In this document: positions 33,118-42,988 of the stretch, piece after piece
Numbering within the stretch: position 1 is the stretch's first letter
Layout: each line of letters opens with the position of its first letter
Source of the DNA: CAIRDP01 sp037134895
Lineage (GTDB): Bacteria; Bacteroidota; Bacteroidia; Bacteroidales; FEN-979
NCBI GenBank assembly: GCA_037134895.1
Contig: JBAXLI010000028.1
Location: forward strand, 1-49,737
DNA: 49,737 nucleotides
Direction: 5' to 3'
Notes under the pieces: generated by a model
Database searches by the model: none
Told to the model about the DNA's origin: nothing
The model's input: the letters and a program-made list of their open reading frames with translations, nothing else
Made by a program: the position numbers and the translations under genes

Positions 33118-33753
33118 TTGGCTGTAAAAGTTTCCATCTACGAAGACAATGATTCACTGCGGAAAACACTTGCCCATCTGATCCAGGGAACTTCATCCAT
33201 GGAACTGACAGGCAGCTGGCCCGACTGTTCCACGGTGATTGAAAACTGCAGGGAAAACACCCCCGATGTAATCCTCATGGATATTGATATGCCAGGGATC
33301 TCGGGGATACAGGCAACAGCAATGGTAAAGCAGAATTTTCCCAATATAAACGTTCTTATTTTTACCGTGTTTGAAGACCGTGAAAAAGTCTTCGAAGCCC
33401 TCTGTGCAGGGGCCACAGGATACCTGCTCAAGAGATCCGGTGCAGTGCAGATCATCGAAGCGATTCTGGAACTTCACGATGGTGGATCGCCCATGACCGG
33501 GGAGATCGCCAGGATGGTTCTGAAATTCTTTTCAAAAGCCCCGCTTAAAAAAGAAAACGAATATGCACTCTCGCCCCGCGAAATGGATATCCTCAAATGC
33601 ATCGTCAAAGGCGACAGCTATAAAATGATTGCTAATTCCTGCTTCATATCCATTGGGACAGTGCGCACCCATATCAACAACATCTACAAAAAGCTTCACG
33701 TGAATTCCAAGTCCGAAGCTGTGATCAAGGCCATGAACGAGCGTCTGATCTGA
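33118..33753 (+). CDS. NarL/LuxR-type response regulator
   Basis: 211 aa. The receiver domain has DVILMDIDMPG (phosphoacceptor near residue 55), early acidic pair YEDND and conserved Lys in LLKRSGAVQ. The C-terminal helix-turn-helix is LSPREMDILKCIVKGDSYKMIANSCFISIGTVRTHINNIYKKL, the LuxR/NarL signature. It would be phosphorylated by the upstream kinase and bind promoters. Start TTG 33118 gives AVKVSIYED; there is no ATG upstream that fits. It lies 76 nt ahead of the T9SS-cargo gene, whose upstream region has a perfect inverted repeat that could be a target. Confidence 0.94.
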   Translation: MAVKVSIYEDNDSLRKTLAHLIQGTSSMELTGSWPDCSTVIENCRENTPDVILMDIDMPGISGIQATAMVKQNFPNINVLIFTVFEDREKVFEALCAGATGYLLKRSGAVQIIEAILELHDGGSPMTGEIARMVLKFFSKAPLKKENEYALSPREMDILKCIVKGDSYKMIANSCFISIGTVRTHINNIYKKLHVNSKSEAVIKAMNERLI

Positions 33754-33799
33754 GTTCCCAATATCATATGTTTATCTGATTGCCTGGCAGTTGCTTGCT

Positions 33800-33825
33800 C
33801 TTTACTTTTACGTTATAAAGTAAAG
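33800..33825. promoter_or_regulatory. 9-bp perfect inverted repeat just ahead of the T9SS-cargo gene
   Basis: CTTTACTTT (33800-33808) and AAAGTAAAG (33817-33825) around 8 nt, ending 4 nt before the ATG at 33830. The left arm overlaps TACTTTTA, one base off the -7 consensus. It might be an operator for the adjacent regulator or an RNA hairpin that covers the start region. Confidence 0.5.
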
Positions 33826-33829
33826 AAAA

Positions 33830-35437
33830 ATGAAAAAGCTGCATTTAATGATCCTCGGGCAGATCCTTCTGCTGACATTATCCTCATCTCTCAACGCACA
33901 GGTTTTACCATTAAAGCCGATGTATGCCGCCGATGTTCTTGTTACAGACATGAACGTACGGAATGTAACAAAAACCAAAGTTGCAGTTGCCGAAAACGGG
34001 TTTATCTATGTTCTTGCCTTTACCGATTTCGACTTCTACCGTGAACGTACCTGGGAAGTGTATAAGTCGGCCGATGATGGAAAAACATTTCAGAGAATTT
34101 GCCAGCGCACTTATGGCTATGATTATATCGCCCTTGCGGATGTTGATTTTGTGGTAACCGGGTTCACTCCGAATGATATTAATGTTTTCGTTGCCGAGGT
34201 AGGGAACCCCGGAACACCAGGCTCGCACAGTGCATACTGCATGGTAACAAAATACAAGGCCAACGGGGATTCTGTTGGGGTGGTCTACAACTACGACTGG
34301 GGTGCAAACACTACAATGAACGTTTCCATTGCCACTGATTTCAGGTCGCCCGACCAGTCCTACTCTAACCCATTTACAGTAGCAATCGCATGGACGGGTT
34401 CGGCTTTGTTGGGAAACGCTGACCACCTGACGTATGCAGTTGCGCTAGATGGAGGAAACACATTCACCGACTATTTTTTATATAACCAGCCCTGGCCAAA
34501 ACACCTGGGCCGTGTAAGCCTTGCCCTGGGAAGTTCCCCCGGCGCCTTCAGTGTTTTCACGGGAATGTTCGGAGTGGCTTTTGAGATGAACAAAACCGGT
34601 GAGACCGGCGACATCGGTCTTATCATGAACTATCCCGATTTGAGCGGAGCCTGGACCAATCCGGTAGTATTCTCTGCCATGGGAGCCTACAGCTTCCCTT
34701 CCCTGGCAGTTCGTCAGAAAGTCCCCCTGGTTTTTCCGTCAACTGACCGGTTTTCAATGATGCTTTCCTTTAACAGTCCTGATATGATTGAGCTGTATAC
34801 AATGGATTCTACATTAGTTACCGCAGGCTGGCCTCAGATGGATTGGCAGGATTTCAATTTCGGAGGCATTGGGTATCATTCTTCTGATACAGTAAAAGAT
34901 TGCCGGGTCGTTTACAATAAAAATGATGAAAGTTATCTTCTGACGTATCAGACCAGGGTAAGCAATGAGTTACGGTATGTTTCGATAAAAGCGAACACTC
35001 CTTCAAACGTCACCGAGAAAGGAAATTACCGGGACCTTAACACAAAAATGACATGGAAGGCATTTCCTTCGGTTGATGTAAACCTTAAGAAAAACAAAGC
35101 TTGTTTCTCCTGGACTGATGAGCCCGGAGGGAATTTTCAGAGCACCCTCTTCGATTCGGAATGGTCAACCGTAGGGATAAGCGAAACAACTGAAATCAGT
35201 GGATTGTTCAGCTTTTATCCGAATCCTGTAAAAGATAAAATAGTTCTGAACTATAATGGAAAAGAAAAAGCCGAAGTCTCAGTGATATCATGCTGGGGTG
35301 AAGTGCTTAAAATATTCACTATTGACTGCGGATTGAGGAATATAGATCTTTCAGGCATCCGTCAGGGAACATACCTGCTTAAAGTAGCAACTGAAGCCAG
35401 TCAGCCTGAATTCCGGAAACTGATCATCCGCCCGTAA
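33830..35437 (+). CDS. Secreted protein with T9SS C-terminal sorting domain
   Basis: 535 aa. Signal peptide MKKLHLMILGQILLLTLSSSLNAQ, a central part with beta-propeller or sialidase-like character (VYKSADDGKTFQRICQRTYG; ASP-box-like S-x-D-x-G-x-T-F), and a C-terminal type A sorting domain: LFSFYPNPVKDKIVLN, then LSGIRQGTYLLKV and FRKLIIRP at the end. Such cargo is exported by the type IX system and either anchored or released. The catalytic role, if any, is unknown; exo-glycosidase is only suggested by the Asp-box resemblance. It starts the block that includes the TANFOR cluster and follows the two-component pair. Confidence 0.9.
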   Translation: MKKLHLMILGQILLLTLSSSLNAQVLPLKPMYAADVLVTDMNVRNVTKTKVAVAENGFIYVLAFTDFDFYRERTWEVYKSADDGKTFQRICQRTYGYDYIALADVDFVVTGFTPNDINVFVAEVGNPGTPGSHSAYCMVTKYKANGDSVGVVYNYDWGANTTMNVSIATDFRSPDQSYSNPFTVAIAWTGSALLGNADHLTYAVALDGGNTFTDYFLYNQPWPKHLGRVSLALGSSPGAFSVFTGMFGVAFEMNKTGETGDIGLIMNYPDLSGAWTNPVVFSAMGAYSFPSLAVRQKVPLVFPSTDRFSMMLSFNSPDMIELYTMDSTLVTAGWPQMDWQDFNFGGIGYHSSDTVKDCRVVYNKNDESYLLTYQTRVSNELRYVSIKANTPSNVTEKGNYRDLNTKMTWKAFPSVDVNLKKNKACFSWTDEPGGNFQSTLFDSEWSTVGISETTEISGLFSFYPNPVKDKIVLNYNGKEKAEVSVISCWGEVLKIFTIDCGLRNIDLSGIRQGTYLLKVATEASQPEFRKLIIRP

Positions 35438-35455
35438 AAAATCCACTTCAGCTAA

Positions 35456-37162
35456 ATGAACAAGACCATCCGAATGAAACAAGCTGCTGAAAGGATCAGC
35501 ATTCTGTTTGGTTTCATGATGATCGTATTGTTCCCTGGTATAATGATGGGCCAGGATATCCAGAACATTAAAAACCAGAAACCGGTAACGTTTCACGGTT
35601 CCATCGCAAATACCTTCCTGTTCCTGAACTCGGGGAAACCTGGCGAAAACCCCCAGCTGATATGGGCGGTAAGTGCGAATGCTACACTTTCGGTCTATGG
35701 TATCGACCTCCCTTTTTCATTTACCTTTTCCGATAAAAAAGCCAATTATTCCCAGCCTTTCAACCAGTTCGGCCTAAGCCCGAGATATAAGTGGATTACA
35801 GTTCACCTGGGGTACAGGAATGTGAACTTCTCAAATTTCGTCATGGCAGGGTATACATTCCTGGGCGCAGGTGTCGAACTGAATCCCGGAATTTTTCGTT
35901 TTGGCTTTATCTGGGGCAGGTTCGTGAAGTCATCAACATCCAATACCGACCAGAGCCTGTTCGCCCTGCCTGAGCTTTCAAGAAAAGGTTTTGCAGTCAA
36001 AATCGGGCTGGGGAACCAGAAAAATTTCGTCGACCTGGTATTTCTGCGGGCAAAAGATGACAGCAGCTCCCTGAAAAAAACAACGAATGATTCCCTGGTC
36101 ACTCCTGCCGCAAACATCGCACTTGGCACTAAAATGCATTTTACTATTATAAAACCCCTGACCCTTGATGTTGAAGGGGCTGTGAGTTTATACACGAACG
36201 ATATAGGCTCCCCCGGCTTTGCCGATTCAAACAGCAGCGCCTGGATAAAACGGTTTAACAACTTCATGCCTATCAATCTTTCAACGGAATATTTTACCGC
36301 TTTCAAAGCATCCCTGGTCTTCACCAAACCCTCCTATTCCCTGGGCCTGGTCTATACCCGCATCGATCCCTCCTACCGCACCATGGGAATTTATTACATC
36401 AACAGCGATCTTGAGAATATCACGTTCAATCCTTCTTTTTACCTGTTCAAACGGAAGCTGAGGTTTTCGGGCAGTGCAGGATACCAGCATGACAATCTCA
36501 GGCATGTCAAACGAGCGACATCGGTCAGGACCATCTGGAACCTTAACATCGGCTACGACCCTGTTCAATGGTTCGGGATCGATGCATCCTATGCCAATTT
36601 CAGTACAAATCAGAAACCAGGGAACATTCCCCTGGTTGATTCGCTTAAAACCTATAATGTAAATCGGAACCTGAGCATCAACCCCCGCCTGCTTTTTGTC
36701 AATCCAAAGCTCATCCACTCTGTGATCCTGAGTTTCAACCAGAGCGACTATATCGACCGCAATGCATATACCGATGCAGCTACCACCAGGGCTACCACCG
36801 TTTTCCTGAATTACAGCGCCACCTTCATCAAATCCCAGCTGGGACTGAACGCAGGGCTCAGCTATATCAGCTGTGTGAATGCCTATGCCGAAACCAGAAT
36901 GACAGGAGGATCGGTTGGCGTGAGCAAGCCGTTCTGTAAAAACAAGTTGTTCTGCAGCCTCGGCGAATCGGTTCAGAATTCGTATATCGCCTCCCAGTCA
37001 GGATGGGTGTTCAATACCAATGCCTCGGTAAGGTATCTCCCGCATCCGAAGCATTCACTTGTACTCCAGGTATACCTGGTGAACAATACCATTTCTGACC
37101 AAACCGCCGCAAACGTTTATAACCAATCAAAAGGAGATCTGAGTTATGTATTTACATTCTGA
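35456..37162 (+). CDS. Outer-membrane beta-barrel-like protein of the TANFOR cluster
   Basis: 568 aa with a signal peptide (ISILFGFMMIVLFPGIMMGQ). It is rich in alternating aromatic/hydrophobic strands (LSVYGIDLPFSFTFSD, FGLSPRYKWITVHLGYRNVNFS, YSLGLVYTRIDPSYRTMGIYY) and ends in Phe (YVFTF), as expected of an outer-membrane barrel folded by BamA. No family name recognised. It starts 18 nt after the T9SS-cargo stop and its 3' end overlaps the giant TANFOR-like gene by 17 nt. ATG 35456 is used; ATG 35474 (MKQAAERI) would give a more usual signal peptide. Co-expression with the next two genes is likely. Confidence 0.82.
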   Translation: MNKTIRMKQAAERISILFGFMMIVLFPGIMMGQDIQNIKNQKPVTFHGSIANTFLFLNSGKPGENPQLIWAVSANATLSVYGIDLPFSFTFSDKKANYSQPFNQFGLSPRYKWITVHLGYRNVNFSNFVMAGYTFLGAGVELNPGIFRFGFIWGRFVKSSTSNTDQSLFALPELSRKGFAVKIGLGNQKNFVDLVFLRAKDDSSSLKKTTNDSLVTPAANIALGTKMHFTIIKPLTLDVEGAVSLYTNDIGSPGFADSNSSAWIKRFNNFMPINLSTEYFTAFKASLVFTKPSYSLGLVYTRIDPSYRTMGIYYINSDLENITFNPSFYLFKRKLRFSGSAGYQHDNLRHVKRATSVRTIWNLNIGYDPVQWFGIDASYANFSTNQKPGNIPLVDSLKTYNVNRNLSINPRLLFVNPKLIHSVILSFNQSDYIDRNAYTDAATTRATTVFLNYSATFIKSQLGLNAGLSYISCVNAYAETRMTGGSVGVSKPFCKNKLFCSLGESVQNSYIASQSGWVFNTNASVRYLPHPKHSLVLQVYLVNNTISDQTAANVYNQSKGDLSYVFTF

Positions 37163-40100
37163 AACCTTTCAGCTGATCAGGAAGACATCAGTCATCCTGT
37201 CTTTTATTATGATCTTTCTTTTGGTTTGCGGATCGGGGATTGCGCAGCCCAGGCCTTTGAAGGTGAATGTGGTAGTGATCCCGCCATATTCAACCCGGAT
37301 ATCGGACTACATCAACACTCCGAACAAAATCATTGTCACCATCACGAATACTTCAGCCGGACCGGCCGGCAAGGCTTATAACTTTTATCTCCTTGGCACG
37401 ATGAGCTGCGACGCAGGTATGTCGATCGCCACCGACCCGAATTATCTTCCAACCCGGTCAATATCGATCCAGCCCGGACAGGTATACAAACTAACCCAGT
37501 CTGACATTCAGGAGATGTATGATGTGAACCATCTTATTTATAACGGGATCAGCCAGCAGCAGATCCTCCAGGACGGCGGATTTCCCGAAGGGTATTATAC
37601 GATCTGCGTTTCGGCTTATGATTACCAGACCAGGCTTAAGCTTTCTGATGACGCTCCCTCGGGATGCAAAAGCTTCCCCGTCACAAACCTTGAAACACCT
37701 ATAATCCAAAAACCCATTTGCGGAGATACCGTTTGGGATCCGCAGCAGCTTGTGAATTTTACCTGGAGTCCATGCGCCGGCGCACCCCCAACAACCATGT
37801 ACCGGCTCAGGATAGTAGAACTTCTGTCGGGGAACCAGGTTCCCCCTGATGCCTTTAAAACTACTCCACCCAACCCGTTTTTCGAGGCTACAACGCAGGC
37901 ACCTGTGTTTTTGTATACCAGCGCTTTTCCTCCTATGACCGAAAACCGCACCTATGCTTTCGCCATCCAGGCTTTCGATACGAAAGGACAGGCTGCATTT
38001 AAAAACGGAGGATGGAGTGAGATCTGTTATTTCGTTTATAAAAAAGCCAAAAAGCAGATAGGGGGAGGTGTGACCATTGTGAAAAATCCTGGCCCCAAAC
38101 CCAAACTTTTCAATGTCGCAACGCTCTCGGGAAAAATTGATTATAAATTCCCGGCTTCCGGCGAGCAGCATCCGATGAAAAACATCAATCTTTCACTGCA
38201 TGTGGTCTATGTGATCAAAAATGCCACAGCCATCTCAGGAAGCGGACAAACAACCCAGGGAGGCGAAATAGTCTTCGACCCGATTTCCCAGGGATTTTCG
38301 AACCAGAAAACAATCGCGCATGATAATATGCAGTTAAGGGCAACCGCGACTACCGATAATTCGGGGAATTTTAACTTCAGCACAACCATTGACCCTGAAG
38401 AGCAATTCGGGCTCATCCAGGAAGGATTTGCAGCTTCCATGAGCATAACGTACCCGCCGACTCCTGTTGAGATCGGTCCCGTTATCGGAGGGATAGACCC
38501 CAGGGTGATCCCGGGCTGGGATGGACTTATAGACAATATCCTGCTTGAAAATAACGGGTTCAAATATGAGAATTTAATTGGAAATTCGGGAGGCAAGAGC
38601 TTTGCCGGCTTTGAGCTGGGTTCAATGACCTGGAGCGGCTTCAACCTGGCCGGTACATTCGCAGGTAAGGAATTCGCCAATATTGTAAAAGATGAAATCG
38701 GGTTGAAATTCAATAATAAGGGTTATAATAATGCGGGAGGACAAGGCCCGCAGGGAGGACAAACCCAGGTGATGTCGCTTAGCGGTCACAACCAGAATCT
38801 TGGTTCGGTAAAAGGCGACCTCTATAAATATCTGAGGGTGGTCGTAGATAATGATTATTACAACAGTCCGGATGACGACTTTTTACTTCAGACTGGAACC
38901 GACCTGATCGCACCCTCGACTCTGGTTGGACTGGTAAACACCTATAACCTCACAGTTGAAGTCAGATCGGGAGATACCCCCGACCAAGCAGCCGGGACAA
39001 ACTCGGCAATGGCAAATGTAAAAGTGGAGGTGGGCCGCATTGCCCCGATACCCGAAGATGTTCCCTTTGAAGAAGGACAGAACCTAAAACGCAAGGACTT
39101 CATGCAGATTGCTCCTTCCTGTTCGCTGATCTCAACCGGCTTTACTGGGGCAAGTCCCAAAGGGCTTGTGAAATTTATGGACCTGGTCAGTAACAAAGGT
39201 CCGATCGACATGTATGAGCTGACCACAAATACCGGTAAAAAGGAAGGGGTTTATAACTACCTGCCCGATTACCAGACGTTTACAAGGGGTATCAAGCCCT
39301 CTTTCAACTCCCAGTTCACCCCGGATGAATTTTCCATAAAGGTTGAGCTGGATCCCGATTATCCAAGGATTGCCGGGAGGGTTATGTATAAAAATTATGC
39401 AGTTCAGGGAGCAAGTTGTTCGACCAACATCTCAAACCAGGAGGTATATACTGATAAGGACGGGTATTTTGAAATTACCGGTCTGGATGTGATCAATGAT
39501 GATGCAACTTTGCTTATCAAAAAATACGGTTACGAAGACAAGCTGATCACGGGAATAGGAAAGCTCCAAACCGGCGGACAATATTACAATCCGGGGATTG
39601 AGCTTATCCCCTGGGGTTATATCACCGGGAGCATTGAAGACAAGGACGGCAACCCCATTGAGGCTGAAGTACAGATAGACTCATTGCCATTTCACCAGAC
39701 ATCCACAGGATATTCCATACTTGTACCGGCCAGCCAGAAATTCAAATTCAGGGCGCCCTCGGGCATCAGAACACTTCATATAGTCCCGGTATCACCGGCC
39801 TTTATGGATGGGAAATACACTGTAACCGTAGATAAAACGCCCGATAGCCAGCCGCCCCAGGACCTGGGAACGTTCAAGATGACAAAGAATATGCACAGGA
39901 TAAGGATCTTCGCATACCATGAAGAATATTCAGGCGTTCAAACCCTTCCGAAAAAAGTTGGGGTGGGGGATTGCTGGATTGACCTCGATGGTTTCAAGAA
40001 GAAAACCGGAAATACAGGTTATGCTGAATTTGAAGTATCCTCACCCGCCACTGAATTCCACGTACAAGTGATCCCCCCCGATGCAGCCCCTTATTATGTA

Positions 40101-42965
40101 AGGGTGGAAGGGACCGTCACAAATACTCCCTCAAAAATGTTCAAAGATTATAGTTTCGCACTGAAGACAGGGAAGACTATAACAGGGATTGTAAAATCCA
40201 GTCCCGGCATGGAAGGAGTTGTTGGCGCAAGGGTGTTCGTTGAAGAATCCAATTCCAATCCTTATCTGAGCACCAAAACAGGAAGTAACGGTTTTTATAG
40301 TCTTCACGGGATCCCTGAATACCTCACCAAAGTCACCATAAGCGCTGTTAAGACCGATTCCCTGATCTCTTATGTCGGGGAATCAAAAGAAGCCAATATC
40401 AGCGGGCCAGATCCTAATGTCAACCTGACCTTAAAGATCGTAAATGAAATAGATCTCTCGCGGATACTGGGGTTCCCTCTCGAAGCTACCGATTACCAGA
40501 AACAACCTGATGGAACAGCTCTGCTGAGCGGGCATATACAGCCGCTGAATAATATGCACTTTGTGTTGCTGAATTACGGGACCAGGCTTGATTTTTATAA
40601 AGTTAAAATCAAAAAGTCGAACCAGCTTAATGCAAAAGGAATTCCTTATGCCGAACCAGCCGAAGGATTTCTCAAGACCGATAACCACCTGCTCGAACTT
40701 CGCTATCACAATGCCTTCAGGATAAACCAGCTGCCGGCAGGTTCTGGACCCATTAAAAAAGTGGAAAAGTTAAGTATAACGAAGGGCTCCGATGGGAACG
40801 GGATCATTAAAGGACGCGCACATCTTCTTAAGAATTCCTTCCAGTTCCCGTCTGCACTCATCGATTACGATGAGTCAAACGCTTTCTACCTCTATGATGG
40901 TGTTTCGGGGAGCCAGAATGTCATTACCATGGCCGGACAGGGTTCGGGCATCCCCGTGTCGAGGTTTGGTTTGAGCAGCTTCGGAGGGAATGATATGTCG
41001 CTGAAATTCTCGGGATTTACTTCAACCGCAAGATCTTCGGGCTCTTACCTTAAAAACGACAGTATTGTCCTGGATTTAAAGGTAAAGGCCAATCTCAAGG
41101 GAAGCATACAAACTACTATGGATATTGGTAAAGTGCGGATGACCGCTTCGGTAATTAACCCGGTTGAAGTGAATCAACCCCTTGACATCAGCCTGGGTGA
41201 GAAATGGAAAATCCATGTGGATAAACTTACCTGGAACAGCTCCCAAAATGGCTTCAGCGGAAAGAATCCCTCTTTGAAAACCGGCTTTGCCACCATCCCG
41301 GTAAAGAATTTCAAATTAAAACCTGAAGATATCATCCTCGAAGGGTTTACCATTTCAAACCTTAAGATCGGGAACACCTCTCCTGTTAACATCAGCAATG
41401 AAGCGGAATGCCTGTTTTATTTCGACCCGGTCGCAGGCGAGGCAGGAAAGCCGCATTATGTGATCAAGATCATCGGGCAGGATGCGAAAAAAACCATAGC
41501 GACACTGAGCGGGTTACCCGGGACTCAGCCATCCGCGAAGCTTGATATTGGGTCTATACAGGTGCTCGACAATGACGAACAGTTGTATGCAGGACTCGAG
41601 AATTCAGGTGAACTCCTGTTTTACGACGTCTTTCACCTTAAAGTCAACCAGATCACGGGCCGGCAGAATTCGTTCACCTTAACAGGCATCTACAACCTTG
41701 ATCTTCCCAGGATCCCGAATTACAACAGGGCCAGCCTGAACTTTTTCAGGGATAGGAGTTCCCAGGTAGTCATGAATATGGATCCTCTGCCGCTTGAATT
41801 TTCAGGACCTGCGGATGTCAGGTTCAAGGCAAACCAGGTGGAATTTGCCGATACACTCTTCCCCGGGAATTTTCAATGCAAAGGAAAACTCATATTCACC
41901 GACCAGGGGATAACAAAAACCCTGGATGCTTTGTTAGTACGTGAAACAAACCAGGGGTATGTAAAGATCTTCCCCGAAAACCAGCAATTTGTTCTGGGCT
42001 CGGGAGGTTCCAATGCCGTGCGCATGACCGAACTGAACGGCCTCATGCAGGCAAACAAAGCCGACTGGGACTTTTTCTGGTTCCAGGGAAAGCTGGCCAA
42101 TGCAAAAAATGCAACCCAGCCTGGGCAAACCAGCAAGTTCTTTGTCAAAGGGTCCATCAATTCAGAGGGAAATTCGATTTCGGCCGACAACCTGACTACC
42201 CCTCTTGGCGATGTTAAACTGACCTATGATTTAAAGAACAACATCCTTCACGGGTCCCTGGTGATGAAGGACTATCCCCTCTGCGGATTCGGCGCAAACG
42301 GTGCCGCCGACATTGAATTCGGTTCGAATGGCTGGTACCTCGCAGGTTCTGTTCAACTAATGGTTGATCCTATAATCATACAGCAGATCTCGGCCGGACT
42401 CATATTCGGGAGCATCAGCCCGATTCCACAGAGTGCGAAAAATACTGTGCTGATGAATGCAAGAAACAAGGAATGGCCCTCTGAGATAGGTTTTCAGCTT
42501 AAGGGATTTTTCTTTACAGGGTATAAAAGCATATTTCCTCCTGTTTCCGTTTCAGTAGGATTCAGCCTTGCAGGATATTATGTGGGCTATAAAGTTTCGG
42601 CCGAGGCTGGAGTCGACACCCGGTTCTGGATGAATTTCCTGCCCAACTCATACGAAATGGGATTTGGCATTATGATGCTCGGGAATGCCAATGTATACCT
42701 GGGGCAGTATTCCGGTGCGATTTGCCCATATATCACTGGAAGCCAATTCATCGGGTTTGGGATCAACAGCGGAACGTACAACTTTTCAACGAAGAAGTTC
42801 AAAGTCCATGGACAGGGTTTTGTGGGAATGTCGCTGGAAGCGGGGATGTGTTTCGGTCCATTCTGCAACGGGTGCATTTCAACCACCTTAAGCAAAACCC
42901 TGAACTGCGATGTCTGGATTGAAAACCAGCCGACATCCGTTGACTTTTCAATCGACCTGAAATAA
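37146..42965 (+). CDS. Giant TANFOR-like exported protein
   Basis: 1939 aa with a signal peptide ending GSGIAQ. Its first ~150 residues look like the TANFOR domain (VNVVVIPPYSTRISDYINTP, ITNTSAGPAG, SIQPGQVYKLTQSDIQEMY), followed by a TWSPC/FTWSP...YRLRIVELL Ig-like segment. The middle has several carboxypeptidase-regulatory-like units, for example YITGSIEDKDGNPIEAEVQ and TITGIVKSSPGMEGVVGARVFVEE. The C-terminal ~250 residues hold a CFGPFCNGC cysteine cluster and no type IX sorting signal. An unusually strong Shine-Dalgarno (AAAAGGAG) lies 9 nt ahead of the start, inside the barrel gene. Probable cell-surface adhesin or stalk; actual function unknown. Confidence 0.85.
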   Translation: MYLHSETFQLIRKTSVILSFIMIFLLVCGSGIAQPRPLKVNVVVIPPYSTRISDYINTPNKIIVTITNTSAGPAGKAYNFYLLGTMSCDAGMSIATDPNYLPTRSISIQPGQVYKLTQSDIQEMYDVNHLIYNGISQQQILQDGGFPEGYYTICVSAYDYQTRLKLSDDAPSGCKSFPVTNLETPIIQKPICGDTVWDPQQLVNFTWSPCAGAPPTTMYRLRIVELLSGNQVPPDAFKTTPPNPFFEATTQAPVFLYTSAFPPMTENRTYAFAIQAFDTKGQAAFKNGGWSEICYFVYKKAKKQIGGGVTIVKNPGPKPKLFNVATLSGKIDYKFPASGEQHPMKNINLSLHVVYVIKNATAISGSGQTTQGGEIVFDPISQGFSNQKTIAHDNMQLRATATTDNSGNFNFSTTIDPEEQFGLIQEGFAASMSITYPPTPVEIGPVIGGIDPRVIPGWDGLIDNILLENNGFKYENLIGNSGGKSFAGFELGSMTWSGFNLAGTFAGKEFANIVKDEIGLKFNNKGYNNAGGQGPQGGQTQVMSLSGHNQNLGSVKGDLYKYLRVVVDNDYYNSPDDDFLLQTGTDLIAPSTLVGLVNTYNLTVEVRSGDTPDQAAGTNSAMANVKVEVGRIAPIPEDVPFEEGQNLKRKDFMQIAPSCSLISTGFTGASPKGLVKFMDLVSNKGPIDMYELTTNTGKKEGVYNYLPDYQTFTRGIKPSFNSQFTPDEFSIKVELDPDYPRIAGRVMYKNYAVQGASCSTNISNQEVYTDKDGYFEITGLDVINDDATLLIKKYGYEDKLITGIGKLQTGGQYYNPGIELIPWGYITGSIEDKDGNPIEAEVQIDSLPFHQTSTGYSILVPASQKFKFRAPSGIRTLHIVPVSPAFMDGKYTVTVDKTPDSQPPQDLGTFKMTKNMHRIRIFAYHEEYSGVQTLPKKVGVGDCWIDLDGFKKKTGNTGYAEFEVSSPATEFHVQVIPPDAAPYYVRVEGTVTNTPSKMFKDYSFALKTGKTITGIVKSSPGMEGVVGARVFVEESNSNPYLSTKTGSNGFYSLHGIPEYLTKVTISAVKTDSLISYVGESKEANISGPDPNVNLTLKIVNEIDLSRILGFPLEATDYQKQPDGTALLSGHIQPLNNMHFVLLNYGTRLDFYKVKIKKSNQLNAKGIPYAEPAEGFLKTDNHLLELRYHNAFRINQLPAGSGPIKKVEKLSITKGSDGNGIIKGRAHLLKNSFQFPSALIDYDESNAFYLYDGVSGSQNVITMAGQGSGIPVSRFGLSSFGGNDMSLKFSGFTSTARSSGSYLKNDSIVLDLKVKANLKGSIQTTMDIGKVRMTASVINPVEVNQPLDISLGEKWKIHVDKLTWNSSQNGFSGKNPSLKTGFATIPVKNFKLKPEDIILEGFTISNLKIGNTSPVNISNEAECLFYFDPVAGEAGKPHYVIKIIGQDAKKTIATLSGLPGTQPSAKLDIGSIQVLDNDEQLYAGLENSGELLFYDVFHLKVNQITGRQNSFTLTGIYNLDLPRIPNYNRASLNFFRDRSSQVVMNMDPLPLEFSGPADVRFKANQVEFADTLFPGNFQCKGKLIFTDQGITKTLDALLVRETNQGYVKIFPENQQFVLGSGGSNAVRMTELNGLMQANKADWDFFWFQGKLANAKNATQPGQTSKFFVKGSINSEGNSISADNLTTPLGDVKLTYDLKNNILHGSLVMKDYPLCGFGANGAADIEFGSNGWYLAGSVQLMVDPIIIQQISAGLIFGSISPIPQSAKNTVLMNARNKEWPSEIGFQLKGFFFTGYKSIFPPVSVSVGFSLAGYYVGYKVSAEAGVDTRFWMNFLPNSYEMGFGIMMLGNANVYLGQYSGAICPYITGSQFIGFGINSGTYNFSTKKFKVHGQGFVGMSLEAGMCFGPFCNGCISTTLSKTLNCDVWIENQPTSVDFSIDLK

Positions 42966-42988
42966 ATAAAATCAAAGGAGAAGAAATC

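Noticed and set aside
37491..38171. 226-codon minus-strand frame
   Set aside because: Antisense to the giant TANFOR-like gene, with no start signal or recognisable motif.
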